From Fen-1258 sp964441505 (GTDB lineage: Bacteria > Bacteroidota > Ignavibacteria > Ignavibacteriales > Melioribacteraceae): a DNA stretch of 64,000 nt. Below the pieces are notes generated by a model. It did not search any database. It saw only the letters and a list, made by a program, of their open reading frames with translations, and was not told the origin of the DNA. The stretch spans positions 1 through 64,000 of the forward strand of contig CAYTUV010000005.1 in assembly GCA_964441505.1 (NCBI GenBank), written 5' to 3'. The position numbers and the translations under genes are program-made. Shown here piece after piece: positions 53,494-63,433 of the stretch (positions are counted from its first letter, which is position 1; each line of letters opens with the position of its first letter).

Positions 53494-53709
53494 ACCTACT
53501 GATTATCCCGAAAGATCGAGACTGCTCTACCAACTTGCCTGCCAGTAGAGTCTGTTGCACAAGCTCAAAATTGTCATTCCGACTCCGACTTCAGTCGGGT
53601 GAGGAATCTTTTTGAGCGAATTTTAAGACTTCTCACTCGATAAATTGAGTTCGAAGTGACATGTTAGAGTTCTGCCACACACTAAGTAGGCAGGTTGAGC
53701 TAAGCCAGC
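53494..53709 (-). pseudogene. Decayed tRNA-Thr copy split by palindromic insertions
   Basis: The plus strand carries ACCTACTGATTA, CTGCTCTACCAACT and TGAGCTAAGCCAGCAT, which match the neighbouring tRNA-Thr. They are separated by a TCCCGAAAGATCGAGA repeat in the anticodon loop and a ~155-bp insert in the D loop. The insert ends in CCTGCC (53538-53543) and GGCAGG (53689-53694) and contains a CCGACTTCAGTCGG hairpin. Confidence 0.75.
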
Positions 53710-53841
53710 ATTTTTTCGTGGGGCAAATCTAATACAAAAACCCCATTCAGCGCAACATTTTTGCTCTATTAATTCTCCATTATTAAGGATTTTCTGGCTG
53801 TTGAAATTACTCTATATTTAAAGAAAGAATTCAAGATAATA

Positions 53842-54603
53842 ATGGTTTCGAAAAATCAGCTCAAATATTATTCATCACTTCTGAACAAGAAGAATAGACT
53901 TGAGGAAAAAAGATTTCTGGTGGAAAGTTTTAAATTGCTGAATGAAACGATAAATTCCGGCTTCAAGTGTGAAATTGTATTCGTTCTGCAAAGTGCTGTT
54001 GATGAGAATAATGATATTGCAAAATTGTGCGGCAAGAGAAAAATAAATCTAGAAATTATTAAGGCGATCGAATTCGGAAAATTATGCGACACTAAAAATC
54101 CTCAGGGCATTGTTGGCGTATTTCATTTCAAAGAGTATAGTATGGATGTACCGGCGGAAGAAAAATTAATCGTCGCGCTGGAAAATATTTCCGATCCGGG
54201 AAATATGGGTACTATCATTCGCAACTGCGATTGGTTTGGTGTCAAGAATATTTTGTTGAGTTCTAATTGTGCAGAAATTTATAATCCGAAAGTTATTCGC
54301 GCTTCGGCTGGTTCGGTCTTTCATCTCAACCTTATCGAGAAAAATAATTTCAACCTATCTCTTAAGGAACTAAGAAGAAACGGATATGAAATAGTATGCG
54401 CAGATTTAGAAGGAGAAAACATTAACGGTTATATACCCAAGACGAAAACAATTCTTGTCATGGCAAATGAAGCGAATGGCCCAAGCAGTGAATTGTTAAA
54501 AATAACAGATCGTAAGATCACCATTCCTAAAAAAGGAAGAGCAGAATCATTAAATGTCGCAAGCGCTTCGGCAGTCATTCTATCAGAACTAACCAAAGAG
54601 TAG
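53842..54603 (+). CDS. SpoU/TrmH-family RNA 2'-O-methyltransferase
   Basis: The SPOUT motifs are clear: ALENISDPGNMGTIIRNCDWFG, SNCAEIYNPKVIRASAGSVF, LVMANEANGPS and ESLNVASASAVIL. An N-terminal substrate-binding domain (about residues 1-95) is present. The target is probably 23S rRNA or tRNA. The gene is host-type and lies just outside the element. Confidence 0.93.
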   Translation: MVSKNQLKYYSSLLNKKNRLEEKRFLVESFKLLNETINSGFKCEIVFVLQSAVDENNDIAKLCGKRKINLEIIKAIEFGKLCDTKNPQGIVGVFHFKEYSMDVPAEEKLIVALENISDPGNMGTIIRNCDWFGVKNILLSSNCAEIYNPKVIRASAGSVFHLNLIEKNNFNLSLKELRRNGYEIVCADLEGENINGYIPKTKTILVMANEANGPSSELLKITDRKITIPKKGRAESLNVASASAVILSELTKE

Positions 54604-54636
54604 ATCACAACAAGTTCTCTTGAATGCTTCTGATTC

Positions 54637-57522
54637 CTATTTAATTAGCAGCATCTTTTTCGACTGAACAAAATTACCAGCTTCAATTCTATAAAGATAA
54701 ACACCGCTTGATAATGCATAATTGAGAATTGAGAATTGAGAATGATGAATCCCGGCCGGCTGAACTTCGTTAACAAGTGTTGCAACTTCACGTCCTAGTA
54801 AATCGTAAATCTTAAGGGTTACATAACTGCTTACCGGCAACTGATAACTGATAACGGTTTCCGGATTGAACGGGTTAGGATAGTTCTGCTCAAGTCTGAA
54901 TTCCGCTGGGAGCTCATGTTCCTGTTTGATTGCTGTAATGAGGTCAGATGCTTTTGGAATTCTGTTGGAAGTGTAGAGCCGGTATTCGCCCGGAAGAAGA
55001 TTCATCTGCATATTCACATTTGTAACTGTTAAACTGTCGCCGGAGAAGAATTCATACCATTTACCGGTGTTTTGAAATGTTAATGAAGCGCTCTGAGATA
55101 CAACATCAAAATTCCCAATCACTGCAACTTTCATTGAAGAATGATTTATGTATAAACTCTTGGTGGCACCGGAAGCATTAAGTGTAAAATCTGTGCTTGA
55201 GAAAGCGGGATAAAATCTCTTCAACCTGTTAAGAGCCGCGAATGTATTAAATAAACTTTTTCTGTCTGTGCTGGAATAATAACCCAAACCGTCTGCCCAT
55301 GGAAGAGGTTTTCTTCCGAGCCTTCCCGCTTGATTTATTGAAATATCATAGCCGAGTTCGCCAAACTGCCAAATCATCTTCGGTCCTGGGACAGTAATAA
55401 AAAACGTTGCAGCTAATTTTATTCTGTTTAATGCAGTCTGTAAGTTTTTTATGTTATAACTTCCGCTCGAGTTTCCATACTGAAGATTTTTAAAAATTAA
55501 TCTTTCTTCATCGTGACTTTCCATATAACCGACAAGGTTCGGAACTGACCAACTTCGAGACTTATATGATACGCCTCCGAAATTTGATGTGTTAACATAT
55601 CCCATTGTAGCTTCATTATAATTGTAGTTCATGTTGCCCCACATCAGAATTCCGTACTGTGCAAGTTCCTGATCCTCTCTGTTCTCGGCAAGATGTTCGA
55701 AGATCATTATTGCTGTGGGATCGTAAGACCACACCTTATCAACCATTCTTTTAAGGAGTCTGATTCTATCTGCATCGTAATTACTTGCCCAAATATCTCC
55801 GGAAGAGGGTTTCTGATTATTGCCGAATCCTTTTGTGAAATCAAATCTGAAACCGTCTATCTTAAACTCCGTAAGCCAGTATTGCAATACGCGGTCAACA
55901 AAATATTGGGTAGCAAGACTTTCATGATTGAAATCGTTTCCCCACTGTGCATCAGGATTCAAAAAATTGGAGCGGACATTAAACCATGGATTATTTGCCG
56001 CGGGACGATTATTGGCGTTATTCCAATACATTTGTGCCATCGAATTAGAATTATATGCGTGGTTAAGAACTATATCCTGAATTACAGCTATACCATTCTG
56101 ATGACAGGCATCGATAAATTTTTTGAGATCATCTTTGGTTCCGTAATATTTATCAGGTGCAAAATAAGTTGTTGGATTATAACCCCAGCTGTCGTTTCCT
56201 TCGAATTCGGAGATCGGCATCAGCTCAATTGCGTTAACACCAAGTTTCTTGAAATAGCTAAGTGTATCAACCAATGTCGTATAGGAATGTGTGCTTACAA
56301 AATCCCGTACTAACATTTCATAGATAACAAGTTTTTCTTTTGCCGGACGACTGAAATTAGTCACATTCCAATTGTAATTTGATTTCGAAGGTTGCAACAC
56401 AGAAACAATGCCGCTTGTTTTATCTTTAGGATAGCTCTTTAAGTTTGGATAAACCAATGGAGAAATGTTAGGGTCATTATTTGGATCAAGGATTTTATCT
56501 GTGTATGGATCATAAATTCGTAACGAGCCATCGATTAAAAATTGATAAGCTATTTCTCCTGGAGGATCTGCTGTCATTGAAGGCATTCCAATCCACCATA
56601 AACTATCAGATGTTGAGAAGTCACGGTTCATAAAATAAGCAGCATCAACTTTCCAATCTGAATGATCACCAATTAAGTACACAAATTTTTTACCGGGTGC
56701 ATAGAATGCAAGAACCCCGGTGTTATAATTGACTCCAATTTGACTACCGAAGGGTATAGCAAGATTTTTTATTACAGGGTTCTTCATTATAACGAAAGTA
56801 GAAGAATCTTTAGCGCTGCCAACATCTTCAGCAACAACTTTCACTTCGTTTTTGTCACCGCTATATTCATCCGCAGTAAATGTAAAAAGAAGATTTTTTG
56901 TAGAACTCTCTGCTTTTTTAGTACCATTAATAAATAGTTTTACTGATCTTACTGTAGTACCAACTTCTGTAACAGTTACAGAAATTGGTACAGTTCCGCC
57001 AACAGAAACAAAAACAGGGGAACGTAACGGATCTCCGAAAGAAAAATTTATAGTTGGCGTATTAAAACCAACTTTAATACCACCCGAATAAAGAGGAATG
57101 AAAATATCTTTGCCCCCAGTATCTTTTCCTTCTTTTTGGCTATCAGCACTACGAAACACGAAAGCAATTTTTAAAATCTTTTCTCCTGAAGGAACTCCAT
57201 AAAAGTCTTTGGGGTTCGGTTTAATTGTCGTTTTGTATAAATTATTTCCGATAGAAGTCATTTTTGCTTTTGGAACATTCGTTGTCCATCCAGCAATAAC
57301 ATATTTCCAATCGGTATCATTAGCACTCTTTTCAGTTATTACACCAGTATGAGCGTATACATCTCCTGTAAAATCTTTCAGGCCTGCAGTTCCTTTCGAA
57401 GCATCAAATACAACAACAATTGAGTCATTTGAAGTTGGGTAAGTCGGTGTCGTTGTCACAACAGTTTGAGCAAAAACTGATGTTGTAAAAAATAAAATGA
57501 ATGCAATTAATCTATTAATCAT
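54637..57522 (-). CDS. Secreted GH13 alpha-amylase-family enzyme with T9SS sorting domain
   Basis: A signal peptide (MINRLIAFILFFTTSVFAQ) is followed by N-terminal carbohydrate-binding/beta domains. The GH13 barrel has the nucleophile region DGFRFDFT, acid/base IFEHLAENRED and MESHDEE. The last ~85 residues are a type IX secretion sorting domain with NYPNPFNPETVISYQLP and a SGVYLYRIEAG strand. Within it, a short AATTGAGAATTGAGAAT simple repeat (54718-54745) encodes HHSQFSILNYA. It should act on starch or glycogen outside the cell or on its surface. Confidence 0.92.
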   Translation of the reverse strand: MINRLIAFILFFTTSVFAQTVVTTTPTYPTSNDSIVVVFDASKGTAGLKDFTGDVYAHTGVITEKSANDTDWKYVIAGWTTNVPKAKMTSIGNNLYKTTIKPNPKDFYGVPSGEKILKIAFVFRSADSQKEGKDTGGKDIFIPLYSGGIKVGFNTPTINFSFGDPLRSPVFVSVGGTVPISVTVTEVGTTVRSVKLFINGTKKAESSTKNLLFTFTADEYSGDKNEVKVVAEDVGSAKDSSTFVIMKNPVIKNLAIPFGSQIGVNYNTGVLAFYAPGKKFVYLIGDHSDWKVDAAYFMNRDFSTSDSLWWIGMPSMTADPPGEIAYQFLIDGSLRIYDPYTDKILDPNNDPNISPLVYPNLKSYPKDKTSGIVSVLQPSKSNYNWNVTNFSRPAKEKLVIYEMLVRDFVSTHSYTTLVDTLSYFKKLGVNAIELMPISEFEGNDSWGYNPTTYFAPDKYYGTKDDLKKFIDACHQNGIAVIQDIVLNHAYNSNSMAQMYWNNANNRPAANNPWFNVRSNFLNPDAQWGNDFNHESLATQYFVDRVLQYWLTEFKIDGFRFDFTKGFGNNQKPSSGDIWASNYDADRIRLLKRMVDKVWSYDPTAIMIFEHLAENREDQELAQYGILMWGNMNYNYNEATMGYVNTSNFGGVSYKSRSWSVPNLVGYMESHDEERLIFKNLQYGNSSGSYNIKNLQTALNRIKLAATFFITVPGPKMIWQFGELGYDISINQAGRLGRKPLPWADGLGYYSSTDRKSLFNTFAALNRLKRFYPAFSSTDFTLNASGATKSLYINHSSMKVAVIGNFDVVSQSASLTFQNTGKWYEFFSGDSLTVTNVNMQMNLLPGEYRLYTSNRIPKASDLITAIKQEHELPAEFRLEQNYPNPFNPETVISYQLPVSSYVTLKIYDLLGREVATLVNEVQPAGIHHSQFSILNYALSSGVYLYRIEAGNFVQSKKMLLIK

Positions 57523-57590
57523 AACTGTCCAGATTTTAAGGTAAAACTATTATTAAAAATTTGAGTGTAAAGTTAGGTATGAGTTAACTG

Positions 57591-59657
57591 CTAATCAAGG
57601 AACTCCCACGCCACTCCGAACCTTATACCGCGCGCCTGTTTGGGATAATAGGGAACAACAAAATATTTGGTGTCCAGAAGATTTTCAAAAACAAAATAGA
57701 TAGTGGCTGAATTCTGAATTCTTCCGGCGAGAAAGAAATCAATCTGGAATGACGGAGATATTGCTGTATTGATGATGTCCGGATAAGTTAATGAAGGATT
57801 GAAATTATAATATAAAGAAATGTTTTTTTCAAAATCATAATTAATAAAATCGCGAGTGCCAATTGAGTAATAGGTAAATCCTGTTTTAAGATGCAGATTA
57901 CTATTGAATAGAGTGTCGATGTAATAAATCCCGCCGGTGGAAGTATAATCGGGTAGCTTGAAATCTTTTCTGGATTGTGGGGAAAAGTAAAAGCTTGAAT
58001 TGGTGCTGAAGAGAATTTTCCAAAGTTTGATATCCAGTTTGAGGTTCAATCCGTTAAGATTCAGTTCGTCGGCAACAAAAAACAATGTTTGTGTCTCGCC
58101 TGAATTGTTGATAAATGAGCTCGAGAGAAGAGAATTCTTTTTCGATTGCAGGAAATAATTAATAGAAATATTTGTTGAACTGTCCTCAAATACAAGCGAT
58201 AACTCAGCCGCGCGATTATTTTGCTTGTCTGAAATCGTCGCATTAGGCAGGGCAAACCGCTCTTCCCAGATACTATAGGGACGTTGATAGGAGGAAATAC
58301 CCGCATACACTTTGAACATATTATTTATACGAACAACAGCGTCTGCACCGAAACCAATGTAACTCTTATTTGAGTAATTAAGATATCTTGCATATAAAGA
58401 GGGAACAAATGAATTTTCCAGAAGACTCATTGCAGCAACCAATGATTCCGAGAAAGAAGATTTTACAATTTCACGACTTAACATCGGTGTGTTAAAAGTA
58501 GATCTCTCCGTATTTGTCGTTGAAGTAATATCCACCAAACCAAGCTTCAACTTCTGAAATAGATTAACACCTACCGTTTTATGAAAATTATCGTCAGCAA
58601 TATTTTTTACCTTTGATTCATCCAGAAGAGAATATTCATTCTGCCTGAACTCTGTAAGACTCGACTGATAATAGAAAGAAAGATCAGTGGTTGAATTGTC
58701 AAAGAAGTTCGAGAGGATGCTCAATCTGAAATCATTCACCATTGCTTTATGGTACCTGTTTGTAAATCTCACAGGGGCTTGGAATTTATCATATAGTATA
58801 GCGTTGAACTGAGAGGGAGAATATCTATCGTTTATCGAATCGGCATCTACACCGCCATTAAGTTGAACGACTGATTTAACGTATCTGTAACTTGCTATTA
58901 AGTTTATTGATTTGGAGAGGAGATAACGGAGGCGCGAAGTGCCGCTCCAATTGCTGTAATCAGTATTTTCATAATAAGGTTTAGTGCTATGATTTGAAAT
59001 TTCGAAATAGGCATTTAGTTTACTAAACGGAGTGATGTTAAAGATTCCGTCTATCATGCCTTCGCTGTTAGCGCCCTGGTAATATTTTAACCGGGAGAAT
59101 GGCTTACGGTAAGCGGTTTCACGGGTAATTAAATTAATAGAGACGGGATTGCTGAAATTTCCGAATAAAAATCCGCGGGCCAGAGGAATTATTTCGATAG
59201 AATCAATGCTTTCCGATTGAAAGAGATTTAAATCAAGCGTGTTCGACAAACGATTATTAATTGGAATTCCATCGGACATGAACGAAACATTTCCGAATCC
59301 GCTTCCGTAAATTAAAACTTCAGTAGGCTGACCAACTGAACCAAGATCCCGGACAAATCCAAATGGAGTGTTTGTAAAAAAGTTTGCAGTTGTTCTGTAG
59401 TCCATTTTTACTAACTTCTCTTTTGAAAGAATAGAATTCTCCAAATGATGCTCATGTAGAGATGGTCTTTCGACCGGCAATATTATTTCTTTTTTTATTC
59501 TCTGAACGGAAGTGTCTCTCTGTAAAGAAGTTTTACCTTTTAAAGTATCACTCAAGGTTTCTTTCGATTGTGGAGAATGATAAAAAGATTTCTCTGCCGG
59601 AATTCTAACGGAGAAGATCAGAAAAAGTATGAAAAGCAGTTGAATGTATTTTTTCAC
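57591..59657 (-). CDS. TonB-dependent receptor-like outer-membrane protein
   Basis: A signal peptide precedes a plug-like domain: LIYGSGFGNVSFMSDGIPIN and IDSIEIIPLARGFLFG. The rest is a beta-barrel of repeated amphipathic strands. At 688 residues it is short for a full receptor, and no N-terminal carboxypeptidase-like domain is seen. It is 68 bp downstream of the GH13 gene on the same strand, so it may serve glycan uptake. Confidence 0.78.
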   Translation of the reverse strand: MKKYIQLLFILFLIFSVRIPAEKSFYHSPQSKETLSDTLKGKTSLQRDTSVQRIKKEIILPVERPSLHEHHLENSILSKEKLVKMDYRTTANFFTNTPFGFVRDLGSVGQPTEVLIYGSGFGNVSFMSDGIPINNRLSNTLDLNLFQSESIDSIEIIPLARGFLFGNFSNPVSINLITRETAYRKPFSRLKYYQGANSEGMIDGIFNITPFSKLNAYFEISNHSTKPYYENTDYSNWSGTSRLRYLLSKSINLIASYRYVKSVVQLNGGVDADSINDRYSPSQFNAILYDKFQAPVRFTNRYHKAMVNDFRLSILSNFFDNSTTDLSFYYQSSLTEFRQNEYSLLDESKVKNIADDNFHKTVGVNLFQKLKLGLVDITSTTNTERSTFNTPMLSREIVKSSFSESLVAAMSLLENSFVPSLYARYLNYSNKSYIGFGADAVVRINNMFKVYAGISSYQRPYSIWEERFALPNATISDKQNNRAAELSLVFEDSSTNISINYFLQSKKNSLLSSSFINNSGETQTLFFVADELNLNGLNLKLDIKLWKILFSTNSSFYFSPQSRKDFKLPDYTSTGGIYYIDTLFNSNLHLKTGFTYYSIGTRDFINYDFEKNISLYYNFNPSLTYPDIINTAISPSFQIDFFLAGRIQNSATIYFVFENLLDTKYFVVPYYPKQARGIRFGVAWEFLD

Positions 59658-59866
59658 AAGCCAATCAAAAATTTAGTTATAAGATAATCTGAATAAACTT
59701 CCCAACAAAAGAAGAATTGAGGGTGTTTCTACCCGCAAATCTATTGCTTCATAACGACTCTGGCCGGTATATCAAAATGTTGATAAAAGACAAAATATGT
59801 TTGTTTTCAATTAAAAAAATACTAAATTTCATACGAATTTAATCCACAAACAAAAGAGGCAACAAT

Positions 59867-60151
59867 ATGTCTATGACTAAAAGCGAACTGTTAACTTACA
59901 TGGCTAAAAAATCCGGTTTAAGCAAAAAAGCCACAGGTGAATTTATTCAAGAATTCGTAATTCTTGCTTACAAAGAAGCAAAGAAAGCTTTTGTTATTCC
60001 TGGTTTAGGAAAATTAGTTCTTGTTGACAGAAAAGCAAGATTAGGCAGAAATCCAAAAACTGGTGAAACAATTCAAATCCCGGCGAAAAAAGTAGTTAAA
60101 TTCAGAATCGCTAAACAGGCAAAAGACGCAATACTCATCTATAAAAAATAA
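59867..60151 (+). CDS. HU-family DNA-binding protein
   Basis: The 94-residue protein has the HU/IHF fold: KSELLTYMAKKSGLSKKATG, the beta-arm GRNPKTGETIQIPAKKVVKF. AGAGG precedes the ATG. It is a nucleoid protein that bends DNA. Confidence 0.93.
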   Translation: MSMTKSELLTYMAKKSGLSKKATGEFIQEFVILAYKEAKKAFVIPGLGKLVLVDRKARLGRNPKTGETIQIPAKKVVKFRIAKQAKDAILIYKK

Positions 60152-60186
60152 TTATGAACTGGAAGTCCCGATTCGTCGCATAGGCG

Positions 60187-60637
60187 TCAACTTAATTTTA
60201 GAAGTTTCTGAGAAAAGTTGACCCTATCGCGTCGAGATTTGTGAAGCCAGTAATACTTTATTTGGTTGATAAGAAAATTTTCCTCCTTCAAACCGCCCGG
60301 CAAATTACACTCAGGTATAAAATCTATATTGGTTGTTGTAAATTGCATTAAACTAATTTCTCCGGTCTGTAATGCTTGAGAGTTCATTTTTGTTTTTGCA
60401 ACGAAATAATTATAGAAATGAGCTTGAAAGAGAATTACAAATATTAGCATACAATAGATATATGATTCGGTTCTTATCTTGTTGGCATCTTTGGGGATGT
60501 CAACAATTCTAAAATAACTTTTCCAAGACTTAAAGAGAATTTCTATGCGCCGTCGAATTAAATAAAGTTGTGCTATATCGGCGGGCTTTAATGTTTCCTT
60601 ATCAACGTTTGTTATGAATAATTCCCCACCTAATCGC
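60187..60637 (-). pseudogene. IS4-family transposase C-terminal fragment
   Basis: A minus-strand frame with no start codon reads GELFITNVDKETLKPADIAQ, then YLIRRRIEILFKSWKSYFRI and HKSRRDRVNF. The Y-[2]-R-[3]-E-[6]-K pattern (YLIRRRIEILFK) is the IS4 transposase signature. The N-terminal half is missing, and the fragment is joined to STAS sequence at about 60640-60653. Confidence 0.8.
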
Positions 60638-60653
60638 TACGGGGAGCTTCAGG

Positions 60654-61011
60654 CAAAAAGAATGTACTTGCAGGAGTTGAAGTTTATGAAATTAACGAAC
60701 CGTTTTTCTTTGAAGCCGCCTCTACATTTAAGGACGCTATACGTTTGGTTGAAGATCCTCCAAAGGTTAGAATAATCCGAATGCGAAATGTTCCGGCAAT
60801 TGATGCAACTGGTCTACAGACACTTCGGGAGTTTTTTAAGGAATCAAAACAGATGGGGACAACGGTTGTACTATCCGATGTGCATACACAACCTTTAGTG
60901 GCATTAACACAAGCCGGTTTATTTGATCTCTTCGGTGAAAAAAACATCCACGGAAATATTGATGATGCATTGGATCGTGCCTGGGAGAGTTTATTTCTAT
61001 GGTCTGTATGA
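60654..61011 (+). pseudogene. Duplicated SulP STAS-domain fragment
   Basis: It copies the end of the SulP gene at 62755-63090 (KKNVLAGVEVYEINEPFFF..., then VEDPPKVRIIRMRNVPAIDA). It is identical over 185 bp (60781-60965 with 62883-63067) but differs at many positions before that. It lacks a transporter part and ends in unrelated codons. Confidence 0.85.
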
Positions 61012-61035
61012 GATGTTGATAAAAACCATTCTCAC

Positions 61036-61340
61036 AGAGAATAATTGCCGGCATTGACGCGGTCAAAGAAATTGTCAGTAAAGTTTGGATATATATCGTA
61101 ATTCAGGGTGTTCCAATGTATTCCAACGCTGCGGGAATAATTCCAATTGTGCAAGCATTATTAGAAAAAGGCGCATCTCTTGGAACCGTACTTGCATTTA
61201 TGATGAGCGTAATCGGCCTCTCGCTACCAGAAACGATCATTCTTAATAAAGTTCTTAAGCTGAAATTGATATTTGTCTTTGTTGGAGTTGTAGCCGTTGG
61301 AATAATTATCGTTGGATATCTGTTCAATCTGATTTATTAG
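61036..61340 (+). pseudogene. ArsP/DUF318-like permease C-terminal fragment with an internal deletion
   Basis: The frame reads RIIAGIDAVKEIVSKVWIYI, then VIQGVPMYSNAAGIIPIVQA and MMSVIGLSLPETIILNKVLK. The last part is typical of the ArsP-type permease. The usual ~30 residues between KVW and GVPMYSNAAG are missing, and the N-terminal half is absent. Confidence 0.65.
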
Positions 61341-61433
61341 TGAAACCAACGAATGATTCCGGGCAGATAATTTTATTAATCAGCAATATCTGAATCTCTC
61401 TTTATTTAATATTATTTTAGCGCCCATTAATTT

Positions 61434-63167
61434 ATGTCCATATATATGCTAAAACCCAAATTATTTACGATCTATAAAACAATAACACGCCAACAACTTA
61501 TTAAAGATATAACCGCCGGAATTATTGTAGGTGTTGTTGCCCTGCCATTAGCGATTGCATTCGGTATTGCAAGCGGTGTATCTCCACAACAAGGATTAAT
61601 CACAGCTGTAATAGGCGGTTTTATTGTTTCATTGCTGGGTGGCAGCCGTGTACAAATTGGCGGACCGACAGGGGCGTTCATCGTTATTATCTATTCTATC
61701 ATTCAGCAATACGGAATGAATGGATTAATAATTGCAACTCTCATGGCAGGTGTGATATTACTTGTGATGGGCTTTGCGCGCCTTGGGTCTGTAATAAAAT
61801 TTATTCCATATCCGGTGGTTGTTGGCTTTACCAGCGGAATCGCAGTAGTAATCTTTTCTTCACAGGTAAAAGATTTTTTCGGATTGCAAATTGATAAAAT
61901 TCCCGCGGACTTTTCGGAAAAGTGGATTTTATATTTTAACAATTTTGCATCTGTAAATCTGTCAACATTTTTAATTGCACTGCTTTCGCTTTTGATAATG
62001 ATATTCTGGACTAAGGTATCTAAAAAAATCCCAGGTTCAATAATTGCAATTATCGTTTCAACAATTCTTGTATCTTTCTTCGGGCTTAATGTGGAAACAA
62101 TCGGCAGTCGTTTTGGTGAAATCCCCTCGGCACTTCCAACACCTACACTGCCTCATCTGGATTTTGCAACAATCAAAGGATTGATTCAACCAGCCACAAC
62201 TATTGCAATACTGGCTGCCATTGAATCGCTTCTGTCTGCGGTTGTCTCTGACGGTATGATCGGTAAAAAACACAGATCGAATATTGAATTGATTGCCCAG
62301 GGTACGGCAAATATTCTCTCTCCCTTATTCGGAGGAATCCCAGTTACAGGCGCCATAGCAAGAACAGTTGTAAATGTTAAAAACGGAGGACGTACACCAA
62401 TTGCGGGAATGGTTCATGCGGTAGTTCTTCTTCTTATAATGTTGTTCTTTGGGTCGTGGGCAAAATTAATTCCAATGCCTACATTAGCAGCAATACTGGT
62501 GATAGTTGCTTATAATATGAGTGAGTGGCGGTCCTTCAAGAATCTCCTTAAGAGTCCGCGCAGCGATGTGGTTGTTTTGGTAACTACATTTCTGCTTACG
62601 GTAATTTTTGATTTAACAATTGCAATCGAAATAGGAATGCTTCTCGCTGTGTTCTTGTTTATGCACAGAATGGCAATGGTTACAAACGTTGGGGTTGTAA
62701 CACGCGAGTTTAATGATGAAGATGATGAAGATACAGCCGATCCAAATGCCATCAGCAAAAAGAATGTACCTGAAGGAGTTGAAGTTTACGAAATTAACGG
62801 ACCATTTTTCTTCGGAGCCGCATCCACATTTAAGGACGCTATTCGTTTGGTTGAAGATCCTCCAAAGGTTAGAATTATACGGATGCGAAATGTTCCGGCA
62901 ATTGATGCAACTGGTCTACAGACACTTCGGGAGTTTTTTAAGGAATCAAAACAGATGGGGACAACGGTTGTACTATCCGATGTGCATACACAACCTTTAG
63001 TGGCATTAACACAAGCCGGTTTATTTGATCTCTTCGGTGAAAAAAACATCCACGGAAATATTGATGACGCATTGGATCGTGCACGGGAAATAGTGGAATT
63101 GCCTAAAATGGGAAGACCTGAAGGATTTGTTCCCACTGTAAAAAGAGATGAGAGTAAAAAACAATAA
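61434..63167 (+). CDS. SulP-family anion transporter with STAS domain
   Basis: Ten to twelve membrane helices are followed by a cytosolic STAS domain (about residues 440-560). Motifs: VVALPLAIAFGIASGVSPQQGL, GGSRVQIGGPTGAF, GGIPVTGAIARTVVN, then IPAIDATGLQTLREF in STAS. It imports sulfate, bicarbonate or a related anion in exchange or symport. A start 12 bp later (MLKPKLF) is equally possible. Confidence 0.92.
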   Translation: MSIYMLKPKLFTIYKTITRQQLIKDITAGIIVGVVALPLAIAFGIASGVSPQQGLITAVIGGFIVSLLGGSRVQIGGPTGAFIVIIYSIIQQYGMNGLIIATLMAGVILLVMGFARLGSVIKFIPYPVVVGFTSGIAVVIFSSQVKDFFGLQIDKIPADFSEKWILYFNNFASVNLSTFLIALLSLLIMIFWTKVSKKIPGSIIAIIVSTILVSFFGLNVETIGSRFGEIPSALPTPTLPHLDFATIKGLIQPATTIAILAAIESLLSAVVSDGMIGKKHRSNIELIAQGTANILSPLFGGIPVTGAIARTVVNVKNGGRTPIAGMVHAVVLLLIMLFFGSWAKLIPMPTLAAILVIVAYNMSEWRSFKNLLKSPRSDVVVLVTTFLLTVIFDLTIAIEIGMLLAVFLFMHRMAMVTNVGVVTREFNDEDDEDTADPNAISKKNVPEGVEVYEINGPFFFGAASTFKDAIRLVEDPPKVRIIRMRNVPAIDATGLQTLREFFKESKQMGTTVVLSDVHTQPLVALTQAGLFDLFGEKNIHGNIDDALDRAREIVELPKMGRPEGFVPTVKRDESKKQ

Positions 63168-63433
63168 TTTAGCTAAGGAATCCAAATTGTTTTTAAACAG
63201 CTAAGCGCATCTAGAATCGGGTGGTAAATTAAACAGCGGATTGATAGTAGTTCTTGTTTTGAGTAAGTTCGTTTAAAAATAATTCTAAAGAGCATTTTTA
63301 TTAAGGGTAGTTCTAAAAACCTCAATACCCTTTGTGAACTTTGCGTTCTCTGCGTTAAATATTTACAAAAGATAGTTTTTAGAAGTACCCTAAATAACAT
63401 CTTATTCATTAGTCAAATCAAAAAGAGAGATTT
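63168..63433. other. Gap with a dispersed repeat
   Basis: The segment CTTTGTGAACTTTGCGTTCTCTGCGTTAAAT near 63329-63360 resembles a common intergenic repeat. No gene is supported on either strand. Confidence 0.4.

Noticed and set aside
55693..56313. Plus-strand open frame of 206 codons opposite the GH13 gene
   Set aside because: It is antisense to the catalytic barrel of a clear enzyme and its composition is that of a mirror frame.
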